Assembly (NCBI GenBank): GCA_025934395.1
Contig: JAICYC010000017.1
Span: 1 to 48,937 of the forward strand
Reading direction: 5' to 3'
DNA from: Solirubrobacteraceae bacterium
GTDB taxonomy: Bacteria > Actinomycetota > Thermoleophilia > Solirubrobacterales > Solirubrobacteraceae
Length of the DNA stretch: 48,937 bases
The position numbers were made by a program, and so were the translations under genes. Positions 35,950 to 43,671 of the stretch are shown here, piece after piece; within the stretch, counting starts at the first letter, position 1, and each line of letters begins with the position of its first letter. The notes below the pieces were generated by a model. It had not been told where the DNA came from and did no database searches. It saw only the letters and a program-made list of their open reading frames with translations.

Positions 35950-38900
35950 TCAGCCCGCCATCGCAGGCTCGCCGGCGCCCGGTAGGTCGTCCTCGGATTC
36001 CACCGCGCCGTCGGGCGGATCGGTGTCGTCGAGTGCGCCGAACAGCGAGGGGTCGCGGTTGGAGCCGCGGATCACGTCGTCGGGGCTGCCCTCGGCGGGC
36101 AGCCGCCCCTGGCGCGTTCCGAAGTAGATCGCCTGTGGGTGGTGTGCGACGAGCGCGAGCGTCGACTGCTCGGGCTCGGGCGCGTAGCCGTCCGTGATCG
36201 ACATCCCGATCTGCCCGAGGTCGAGCAGCTCGTCGACCTTCAGGTGCTCGCTCTGCTCGGGCACCGCGGGGTAGCCCCACGAGTAGCGCCGTCCCTGGGT
36301 CGCGGGGATCCCGAGCATCGTGCGGACCTCGTAGTGAAGCCACTCCGCGAGCCCCTCGGCGGTCTGCACGCCGAGGCCGTGGACGAAGTACTGCTCAGCG
36401 AACTCGCCTTCGGACTCCAGGCGCGCCATCAGCTCGGTCACCTCCGAGCCGACCGTCACCGCCTGCAGCGCGATCACGTCGAGCTCCGCGGGCGGCCTGC
36501 CGTCGACCGCGGGGCGGAAGAAGTCGGCCAGGCAGATCCGCTCACCCTTGGGCTGGCGCGGGCACACGAACCGTGTCAGCTCGGTCTCGCGGTCCCCGGC
36601 GCCGGGACCGGCGAGCACGACGATCTCGTTGCCGAGCGCGTAGCAGGGGAAGAAGCCGAGCAGCGCGCGCGGGTGCAGGTAGGCATCCCTGCCCTCGCCG
36701 CCGTGCAGCGCCTGCTGCCACATCCGCTCCAGGCGCGGCCGGAAGTCGTCGCGCAGCAGCGCCTGCCACTCCTCGCCTTTCTTGCCCCGGCCGCCCCAGT
36801 GGAGCTTGAACAGCACGTGCGTGTCGAGGTGCCTGTACAGCTCGTCCAGGTCCACCGGCATCTCGCGCACGCCCCAGAACGGGGGCTCCGGCACGGGTGC
36901 GTCGGGCCGCGCCGCAGAGCGCACCGAGTCGTCGCTGAAGTCGAGCTCCTCGTCGGGCTCCTCGCCCTTCTCCCGGAACGCCTGCGCGCCCGCGCGCAGC
37001 TTGTCCACGAGCGCGCCACGCGCGTCGGAGTCGATCAGCTGATCCATCACGGCGAGGCCCTCGAACGCGTCCTTGCAGTAGAAGACGCCGGGGTCGTAGA
37101 CCTCCTCGGACTCCCTGCCGCCGGGATACAGCGCGCGGTAGCCAAACGCGCGGTTGATCGCTGCGCCGCCGATCAGCACGGGGTATGTCATCCCCTTGGC
37201 GTGCAGCTCCTGGATGCACGCGGGCATCTGCTTGGACGTCGACACCAGCAGCGCGGAGAGGCCGATCGCGGTCGCCTCGTGCTCGACCGCTGCGTCGAGG
37301 ATCGTCTGGATCGGGACCTGCTTGCCGAGATCCACGACCGTGTACCCGTTGTTGGTGAGGATCGTGTTGACGAGCGACTTGCCGATGTCGTGCACGTCGC
37401 CGAACACGGTCGCGAGCACGACCGTCCCCTTCGTGTAGCCCTCGATCTTGTCGAGGTATTTCTCGAGCTGGGCGACCGCACGCTTCATCACCTCTGCGGA
37501 CTGCAGGACGAACGGCAGGATCAGCTCGCCCGCGCCGAATTTGTCGCCGACCTCTTTCATCGCGGGGAGCAGCACCTCGTTGAGGGTGGGCACCGCGCCG
37601 ATCTTCTCCACGCTGCGGTCGATCCAGTCCTCGACGCCCTCGCGGCGACGGCGGAGGATGTGGAAGTGCAGAGCCTCCTCGGGCTCCATGCCGTCGGTCG
37701 GGTCGCCCGCGGCCTCGTCGGACTCCTCCTCGCCCTTGGACTCGAAATGCGCGATGAACCGCTCCAGCGCGTCCTCGCGGCGGTTGAACACGAGGTCGTC
37801 CGCCAGCTCGCGCTCCTGCTCGGAGATCTCCCCGTAGGGGGTGATGTGGTTGGGGTTGACCATCGCCAGGTCGAGCCCCGCCTGCACGCAGTGGTGCAGG
37901 AACACCGAGTTCAGGACCGCGCGTGCTCCCGGCGAGACCCCGAACGACACGTTCGAGACGCCCAGCGACGTCTTCACCGACGGGATCTCCGCCTTGATCC
38001 GACGGATGCCCTCGATCGTCTCGACCGCCGAGGGCCTCCACTCCTCGTCGCCGGTGGTGAGCGTGAACGTGAGGCAGTCGAAGATCAGCACCTCCGGGTC
38101 CAGGCGATGCTCCTCGCAGCAGAGGTCGCGGATCCGCTTGGCGATCTCCACCTTGCGCTCGGCGGTCTTCGCCATGCCCACCTCGTCGATCGTCAGCGCG
38201 ATCAGCGCGGCGCCGTGGGCGAGCGCGACCGGGACCACGCGGTCGAGCTTGTCGCGTCCCGCCTCGAGGTTGACCGAGTTGACGATCGCCCGTCCCGGGA
38301 TCTGCTCCAGCGCGCGTTCGATCACCTCGGGCTCCGTGGAGTCGATCTGGATCGGCGCCGGCTGGGTGAGCGAGATCTTCTTCGCGAGGATCCGCATCTG
38401 CTCGTCCTCGTCCTGGCGCTCGGTCAGCGCCACGCACAGGTCGAGCACGTGCGCGCCGCCCGTCACCTGGTCCTCTGCAACCTGCACGAGGCCGTCGTAG
38501 TCGTCGGCGAGCAGCAGCTCCTTCGCCTTGCGCGAGCCCTGCGAGTTGACGCGCTCGCCGACCATCGTCGGCCGTGGCTCCTGGACGAGCGGCGTCGCCG
38601 CCATCATCGACGACAGGTGCGCTGCGCGGGCCTGCGGCCTCGGCCCGACCTCACGGCCGCCCACCCGGTCCACGATCGCAGCGATGTGCTCGGGGGTGGT
38701 TCCGCAGCAGCCGCCCACGATGCCCACCCCGTAGCGCTCGACGAACTCTGCGAGCGCGTCGGCGAGCGGCTCGGGCTGCTCGGGGAAGATCGTCTCGCCG
38801 TCGGGACCCTGCAGCGGCAGGCCCGCGTTGGGGATGCACGCCACGGGCACCGGGCAGAACTCGCCGAGGAAGCGGATCGCGTCGCGCATGTCCTCGGGCC

Positions 38901-39576
38901 CGGTGGAGCAGTTGAGCCCGATCACGTCCACGCCGAGCGCGTGCAGCGTGGCCAGCACCGCGGAGATGTCGGTCCCGAGCAGCATCTTGCCGCCGTTGGG
39001 CAGCAGCGACACGGAGGTGTGGATCGGGAGGGAGCGCCCTGTGGCCTTGAACGCGGCGCGCACCCCGAACACCGCAGCCTTCACCTCGAGGATGTCCTGC
39101 GCGGTCTCGATGATGATCAGGTCCGCGCCGCCGGCGATCAGGCCCGTCGCCTGCTCCTCGAAGACCGTGGCCAGCTCCCCGAAGGAGATCTGCCCGAGGG
39201 TGGGATCCTCGGAGGCGGGGAGGAAGCCTGTGGGGCCGATCGAGCCTGCAACGAAGCGTGTCTCGCCCGCCGCCCGGCGCGCGATCTCGGCCGCTTTCGT
39301 GTTGATCTCGAGCGTGTGCTCGCCGAGGCCCCACTCGTCGAGCTTCAGCCGGGAGCCCTGGAAGGTGTCGGTCTCGACCACCTCCGCACCCGCCTCGAGC
39401 ATCGAGGAGTGCACGCCCTCGATCACGTCGGGACGGTGGAGGACGAGCGCCTCGTGGCACTTGCCCTCGAGGCCGCCGTAGTCCTCGCTGGTGAGCTCGA
39501 ACTGCTCGAGCGTCGCGCCCATGCCGCCGTCGTAGACGACCACGTGGCGCGCTATCGCGTCAAGGTAATCCCGCAT
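35950..39576 (-). CDS. metH: Cobalamin-dependent methionine synthase
   Basis: A 1208-residue full-length MetH. The homocysteine-binding domain carries zinc cysteines C223 (GLNCSTGPED) and C290/C291 (GGCCGTTPEH). The methyltetrahydrofolate domain begins around MVGERVNSQGSRKAK. The B12 domain has DVHDIGK at 727-733, with H729 as lower axial ligand, and the activation domain ends with RRYSWGYPAVPEQ. It methylates homocysteine from 5-methyl-THF. An acidic insertion of about 20 residues (SKGEEESDEAAGDPTDGMEP) precedes the B12 cap, and the C-terminal tail is acidic. No cobalamin or SAM riboswitch is seen upstream; a TAGCTA box 10 nt before the ATG suggests a leaderless message. Confidence 0.96.
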   Translation of the reverse strand: MRDYLDAIARHVVVYDGGMGATLEQFELTSEDYGGLEGKCHEALVLHRPDVIEGVHSSMLEAGAEVVETDTFQGSRLKLDEWGLGEHTLEINTKAAEIARRAAGETRFVAGSIGPTGFLPASEDPTLGQISFGELATVFEEQATGLIAGGADLIIIETAQDILEVKAAVFGVRAAFKATGRSLPIHTSVSLLPNGGKMLLGTDISAVLATLHALGVDVIGLNCSTGPEDMRDAIRFLGEFCPVPVACIPNAGLPLQGPDGETIFPEQPEPLADALAEFVERYGVGIVGGCCGTTPEHIAAIVDRVGGREVGPRPQARAAHLSSMMAATPLVQEPRPTMVGERVNSQGSRKAKELLLADDYDGLVQVAEDQVTGGAHVLDLCVALTERQDEDEQMRILAKKISLTQPAPIQIDSTEPEVIERALEQIPGRAIVNSVNLEAGRDKLDRVVPVALAHGAALIALTIDEVGMAKTAERKVEIAKRIRDLCCEEHRLDPEVLIFDCLTFTLTTGDEEWRPSAVETIEGIRRIKAEIPSVKTSLGVSNVSFGVSPGARAVLNSVFLHHCVQAGLDLAMVNPNHITPYGEISEQERELADDLVFNRREDALERFIAHFESKGEEESDEAAGDPTDGMEPEEALHFHILRRRREGVEDWIDRSVEKIGAVPTLNEVLLPAMKEVGDKFGAGELILPFVLQSAEVMKRAVAQLEKYLDKIEGYTKGTVVLATVFGDVHDIGKSLVNTILTNNGYTVVDLGKQVPIQTILDAAVEHEATAIGLSALLVSTSKQMPACIQELHAKGMTYPVLIGGAAINRAFGYRALYPGGRESEEVYDPGVFYCKDAFEGLAVMDQLIDSDARGALVDKLRAGAQAFREKGEEPDEELDFSDDSVRSAARPDAPVPEPPFWGVREMPVDLDELYRHLDTHVLFKLHWGGRGKKGEEWQALLRDDFRPRLERMWQQALHGGEGRDAYLHPRALLGFFPCYALGNEIVVLAGPGAGDRETELTRFVCPRQPKGERICLADFFRPAVDGRPPAELDVIALQAVTVGSEVTELMARLESEGEFAEQYFVHGLGVQTAEGLAEWLHYEVRTMLGIPATQGRRYSWGYPAVPEQSEHLKVDELLDLGQIGMSITDGYAPEPEQSTLALVAHHPQAIYFGTRQGRLPAEGSPDDVIRGSNRDPSLFGALDDTDPPDGAVESEDDLPGAGEPAMAG

Positions 39577-39690
39577 GCAGCCATGCTAGCTAGTGGTTGT
39601 TCGCCGCCACCGTGCGCGATGCGCTGCCCGGACCCCATCGCGCAGCGCAGAAAGCGCCCGGGGAGGGCCGCCGGTGCGCGGCGGCGTGCG

Positions 39691-39718
39691 CTGCGCGGGG
39701 CCGGCCGGCCCCGCGCAG
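39691..39718 (-). terminator. 28-bp perfect palindrome, terminator of the 39740 gene
   Basis: CTGCGCGGGGCCGG followed directly by its reverse complement, 21 nt downstream of the minus-strand stop at 39740. As RNA it forms a stem of at least 12 bp. There is no T tract. Confidence 0.65.
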
Positions 39719-39739
39719 GTGCGCCTCTCGAGCTTCCGG

Positions 39740-41314
39740 CTAGCCGGAGAGCCCTTTGAACTCGAGTTTTTCCTGGTTGGTGACTTTGATGGCCCCGTTC
39801 AGCCCAGCCTGTTCGCCGGAACCCGAGCCGAACCTCGCGCTGAGCACGTCCTTCGGCTGTTCTTCGAGCGATTCAGGCGACTGGAGCCCCGCTTTGGCTT
39901 TGAAGGCCAGCGAGTAGGCCGGCACCATTTTGTCGATCGGGGTGATCGGTGCGATCACCGACCCGGTCACGCTGAGCGCTTCTTTGGAGGCGCCGCACGT
40001 GGCCGAGATGAACGCCGGGGATTGCGCCAGGTCCCAGCCGAGCGCGGCCCTGGGACCTTCGGGCGTCACCACGTCTTTGATGAACCCGAGTTCGGTCGCC
40101 ATCGTGCCGGTGCGCAGTTCGCCCGAGGACGCGCCCGAGCTCGTGCACGGTTCTTTGCCGACCGCGTTCACGCAGCCGGTGAGCGTGATGCTCAGCGAAG
40201 CGGTTTTCGTGCTGGTGTATTCGCCGGTGGTCGACGATCCGGTGCACGTCACCTTCTTCTTGCCCACCGTTTCCAGCGTGGTGGTTTTGCCCGCGCCGCT
40301 GAAGTGCTTCGCAACAGCGCCGGGCTCCCATTCGAATTTGCCCACGTGCTGGGGTACTTCGAACGTGCAGCCGGAGTCGCCGTAGAGGCCGTGGGAGACC
40401 GTTTCTCTGCCCACTTTTTCTGACGTCGCTTTCACGCAGCGCCCGATCTCGGGCAGTTTCAGCTGGGTGCGCACGATGTTCGCGCCCGTCTGCTCGAGCG
40501 AGCCCGAGAGCACAGCGGTGTTCTTTCCGCTGGGCGCGGGCAGGCCCACGATCAGGTCGACGCTCGGATCAACGACGAGCGAGAGCAGGCCCGCACAGCC
40601 GTTGGCGCCGGGCACCGCGAACGCGTTGTCCACCAGCGAGGTGCCGCTGAACACGTTGATCTTGCCGTCACCGGCGAACGTGAGCGTGCCCGGACTGCCT
40701 TCGATCGGTTTGTTCGGACCGGGCGGGCTCGTAGTGCCGGTGGTCAGGTGCGGCGTGAACGGTTCGCTGTCAGATCCCACGTAGCACGCGTTCAGGAGCA
40801 GCGGGTTGTCGAGTTTGACCTTCAGCGGAAGCGTCACCGCCGTGCCCTGGCGCGTTGCGGTGTTGGCGATGTTCACGAGCACCGTGCCCGCGAGTTCGGC
40901 GGTCGCCGTCACTTCGGTCAGCGGCCCGAGGATTTCGATCCCGATGATTCCGCCCGGCACTTCGAGCGGGGTCTTGGACAGCGTGTTGCCGTCTTTGGCC
41001 GGGACGAGCGCTTCGGTTTTGTTGGAGAGGCCGCCCTGAAGGATCACGGTCTTGTTGACCGGGACGGTCTTGTTGCCGATCGTGAATTCCCCGCTCGTCG
41101 TCGTGGAGTAGATGCACGAGCTGACTTCGGGGTTTTCGTAGGGGCAGTCCTTGAAGACTTCGAATTCCTTCGTTATGCCCGCCATGGCCGGCGCGGCGAG
41201 CGCGCTCAGGCTGGCAAGCGCCGCCACAGCGAGGGCGAGCGCCCATCGCCGCAGTGCGACGCGTGTGCTGCCGCCGGTCATGCGGGCGCCGTTGCGTCCG
41301 TTGCTCCGATGCAC
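39740..41314 (-). CDS. Exported 524-residue protein with C-terminal four-cysteine GSVI module (copy 1)
   Basis: GTG 41314 is preceded by AAAGGAGG at an 8-nt spacing, giving 524 residues; an in-frame extension upstream has no such site. The signal peptide ends near residue 46 (SALAAPAMA). The N-terminal half starts ITKEFEVFKDCPY and contains SGEFTIGNKTVPVNKTVILQ and GTTSPPGPN. The C-terminal region (about 350-524) repeats the module of the small exported proteins: C357, C381, C390 and C440 in VTCTG, LTGC, EPC and SATCGA, then VTGSVIAPI. Glutamate codons are mostly GAA. Its tandem paralogue is at 41528. Function unknown. Confidence 0.82.
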   Translation of the reverse strand: MHRSNGRNGARMTGGSTRVALRRWALALAVAALASLSALAAPAMAGITKEFEVFKDCPYENPEVSSCIYSTTTSGEFTIGNKTVPVNKTVILQGGLSNKTEALVPAKDGNTLSKTPLEVPGGIIGIEILGPLTEVTATAELAGTVLVNIANTATRQGTAVTLPLKVKLDNPLLLNACYVGSDSEPFTPHLTTGTTSPPGPNKPIEGSPGTLTFAGDGKINVFSGTSLVDNAFAVPGANGCAGLLSLVVDPSVDLIVGLPAPSGKNTAVLSGSLEQTGANIVRTQLKLPEIGRCVKATSEKVGRETVSHGLYGDSGCTFEVPQHVGKFEWEPGAVAKHFSGAGKTTTLETVGKKKVTCTGSSTTGEYTSTKTASLSITLTGCVNAVGKEPCTSSGASSGELRTGTMATELGFIKDVVTPEGPRAALGWDLAQSPAFISATCGASKEALSVTGSVIAPITPIDKMVPAYSLAFKAKAGLQSPESLEEQPKDVLSARFGSGSGEQAGLNGAIKVTNQEKLEFKGLSG

Positions 41315-41410
41315 TGGTACATCCTCCTTTGGGCGCCCGACCCCCCGGTGCGCGGGCGCCTCCCTCGATTGACGTCGCCGGCTTACATGCCGCCCGGCGG
41401 CCGTACACCC

Positions 41411-41438
41411 ACGATACAACCTCACGCCTCGATGTCCA
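41411..41438 (-). promoter_or_regulatory. Promoter of the 41314 gene
   Basis: Minus strand TGGACA (41438-41433), 16-nt spacer, TATCGT (41416-41411), about 100 nt before the start codon. The leader carries TGTAAGCCG (41387-41379), also present before the 43102 gene. Confidence 0.5.
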
Positions 41439-41475
41439 GCGGGTTCGCGAGACCCTTACGGGCCTCTTAAGCGGA

Positions 41476-41502
41476 CAGCGCCGCCCCTAAGGGGCGGCGC
41501 TG
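41476..41502 (-). terminator. Terminator hairpin of the 41528 gene
   Basis: Twelve-base-pair perfect stem CAGCGCCGCCCC-TAA-GGGGCGGCGCTG, 25 nt past the minus-strand stop. Confidence 0.65.
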
Positions 41503-41527
41503 CCGTGTCCTGAGTACCAACGAGGGG

Positions 41528-43102
41528 CTATTCGACGGATGCTTTGTACTCCGCCTTTTCGGGGAGCGTGAGTTTGATCGACGCCTGCAGCCCGGCCTGT
41601 TCTTCGGTGCCTCCACCGAACCGCGCGTGCAGGATGTTCTTGGGTTCTCCTTCGAACGATTCGGGAAGCTGCGCGCCGAGTTTCTGTTTCGGCGCGATCG
41701 TCAGCGTCGTACCCATTTTGTTGACGTTCGTGATCGGCGCGATCACAGAGCCGGTCACGTTGACCGCTTCTGCCACCGCACCGCACGTGGCGCTGATGAA
41801 GGACGGGCCTTCACGCTGCAGCAGGTAGCCGAGCTTGGCCACGACGCCCGTTTCTTCCTTGACGTCCTCGATGAAGCCGGTCGTCGCGGAGACGCCCGGG
41901 ATCGAGATCACGCCCGCACCCTGGCCTTCGCTGTGGCAGCTTTCTTTGAACGCCGTGTAGGAGCAGCCGCTCAGCGTGATGTTCATCGACGCGGTTTTCG
42001 GCCCGGTGAATTCGCCCGCTGCGCTCGTTTCGGTGCAGACGATCTTCTTTTTGCCGAACGTTTCCAGCGACGCGGTTTTGCCCGAGCCGGTGAAGTGGTT
42101 CGACGTGAGCCCCGGGACCCATTCGTTTTTCCCGACGAGCTGGGGCGTTTCGAAGGTGCACCCAGAGCCTTCGTAGAGGCCGTGGTACACGAGCGTTCTG
42201 CCCACTTTTTCGGCTGTCTCTTTGACGCAGCGGCCCAGTTCCGGCAGCGGGAGCTCGTGGCGGACGACCGCCGCACCGGACTGCAGGGTCGAGCCCGACA
42301 GGATCGCGGTGTTCTTGCCGGAGGCCGCCGGCAGGCCCGCCTTCAGGTTCACCGCGGGGTCGACCACCGCTGAGAGCGGTTCCGCGCAGCCCCTTGCTTC
42401 CGGCGCCGCGAACGAGTTGTCCACGAGCGAGGTGTTCTGGAAGACGTTGATTTTCCCGCCGCCCGCGAAGGCGACCGAGCCCGCGCTGCCTTCGATCGGG
42501 GTGTTCGGCCCGGGCGGGCTGGTCGTGCCGGTCGTGAGCTGCAGCGAGATCGGTTCGGTGTCCGAGCCGATGTAGCACGTTTCCCCAAGCGACGGGTTTT
42601 CGAGCTTCGCCTTGACGGGCAGCGACACCGCGGTCCCTTCGCGCGTCCCGAACGCCCCGAGGAACACGTTCACCGGACCAGCGAGTTCGGCCACCGTGTT
42701 GACTTCGTTGAGGTTGCCGATCCCCGGTAGCCCGGTCAGGCCGCCCGGGAGTTCGAGCGGCGTTTTGGAGAGCGTGTCGCCGCCTTCGGCGGGAACGAGT
42801 TCGGACTGTTCCTTCTTCAGCCCGCCCTGGAGCACCACGGTCTTGTTGACCGGCACGGTGCTGCTGCCCAGATGGAATTCGCCGGAGGTCGTCAGCGAGT
42901 ACAGGCACACCACCACTTCGGGGTTGCCGATCGGACAGTGCGAGAACGCTTCTTCGAATTCTTTGTGGATGTTCGCCTGGGCCGGCGCGGCGCCGCCGCC
43001 GAGGGCGGCGAGCAGCAACGCGACCACCGCGAGCGCGGGAAGGAGGAGCCTTCTGCGCCCCCCGACGACAAGCCTCCGTTCAACAGCCCTTCTGCGGTCC
43101 AT
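41528..43102 (-). CDS. Exported 524-residue protein with C-terminal four-cysteine GSVI module (copy 2)
   Basis: Tandem paralogue of the 39740 gene. ATG 43102 has AGGAGG 8 nt upstream and gives exactly 524 residues, the length of its neighbour; an in-frame GTG 30 nt upstream is less likely. Arginine-rich N-region (RRRAVERRLVVGGRRRLLLP), hydrophobic core, cleavage near GAAPAQA. Shared landmarks are NIHKEFEEAFSHCP, SGEFHLGSSTVPVNKTVVLQ and GTTSPPGPN, and the C-terminal module (KIVCTET, LSGC, SATCGA, VTGSVIAPI). No sorting motif or enzymatic residues are evident. Confidence 0.82.
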   Translation of the reverse strand: MDRRRAVERRLVVGGRRRLLLPALAVVALLLAALGGGAAPAQANIHKEFEEAFSHCPIGNPEVVVCLYSLTTSGEFHLGSSTVPVNKTVVLQGGLKKEQSELVPAEGGDTLSKTPLELPGGLTGLPGIGNLNEVNTVAELAGPVNVFLGAFGTREGTAVSLPVKAKLENPSLGETCYIGSDTEPISLQLTTGTTSPPGPNTPIEGSAGSVAFAGGGKINVFQNTSLVDNSFAAPEARGCAEPLSAVVDPAVNLKAGLPAASGKNTAILSGSTLQSGAAVVRHELPLPELGRCVKETAEKVGRTLVYHGLYEGSGCTFETPQLVGKNEWVPGLTSNHFTGSGKTASLETFGKKKIVCTETSAAGEFTGPKTASMNITLSGCSYTAFKESCHSEGQGAGVISIPGVSATTGFIEDVKEETGVVAKLGYLLQREGPSFISATCGAVAEAVNVTGSVIAPITNVNKMGTTLTIAPKQKLGAQLPESFEGEPKNILHARFGGGTEEQAGLQASIKLTLPEKAEYKASVE

Positions 43103-43193
43103 CCTCCATGCCTCCTGTGCGTTGCCCTCCACTGCCCGGCCACGGCTTACAACGACGGCCGATCTGTACGTCTCCGGTACACCTAGGCCCCAA

Positions 43194-43223
43194 GTCGTAC
43201 GAAGATCCTACAGCGGGTGTCAA
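43194..43223 (-). promoter_or_regulatory. Promoter of the 43102 gene
   Basis: Minus strand TTGACA (43223-43218), 18-nt spacer, TACGAC (43199-43194). The leader includes TGTAAGCCG (43151-43143), shared with the paralogue's leader. Confidence 0.55.
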
Positions 43224-43505
43224 CCTGCGCTTTCGCCCCTCCAGGCCCGGCAGCCGATTTACACCACCGGCGGTCGATACCCGTTCTGAGGCGTCGTAAA
43301 CGTCATGCGCAGGATCGTGCAACCCGACGGCTGGGGGCTCCTCCGCGACCGGCAGATTCCTCAGGACCGCATGCATCCGATACGCGCGCACGGGCGTAGA
43401 ACGGGGTGACACCCTCGAAGGAACGACGGCGTGTCAACCCAGTGAAGCCAGGCCCGCGGGCGGTCCTTGGCCGCGCGCGGGCCAACTGCGGGGCTACCTC
43501 CCCCG
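43224..43505. other. Intergenic stretch between the 43102 promoter and the glnN terminator
   Basis: No credible gene: short ORFs on both strands have arginine/proline-rich shadow composition and no ribosome-binding sites. A second minus-strand TTGACAC lies near 43430-43436 but no matching -10 is clear. Confidence 0.45.
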
Positions 43506-43510
43506 TAAGG

Positions 43511-43554
43511 CCGAGGGGGTCGGGTGGATATGGAGACCCACCCGACCCCCTCGG
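43511..43554 (-). terminator. Long terminator hairpin after glnN
   Basis: Seventeen-base-pair perfect stem (43511-43527 with 43538-43554; left arm CCGAGGGGGTCGGGTGG) and a 10-nt loop, 118 nt past the glnN stop. No T tract. Confidence 0.65.
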
Positions 43555-43671
43555 AGCAGCTCGGTGCGCCTCGCGGCGGGGCGTCGCTCCCCGACGACCC
43601 TGCTGCCGGCGTTGCAGCCCGCCGGCGGGGCCCCCCGGCCTCTGCCGGCGCGGCTCCCGCCGCGCCGGGCG

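Noticed and set aside
39577-39690. SAM or cobalamin riboswitch upstream of metH
   Set aside because: Only ~110 nt are available before the upstream terminator, no B12-box or SAM core motif is visible, and a -10-like box lies next to the ATG.
43303-43485. Short ORFs between glnN and the 43102 gene
   Set aside because: Arg/Pro-rich composition, no ribosome-binding site, overlapping on both strands; typical GC shadows.
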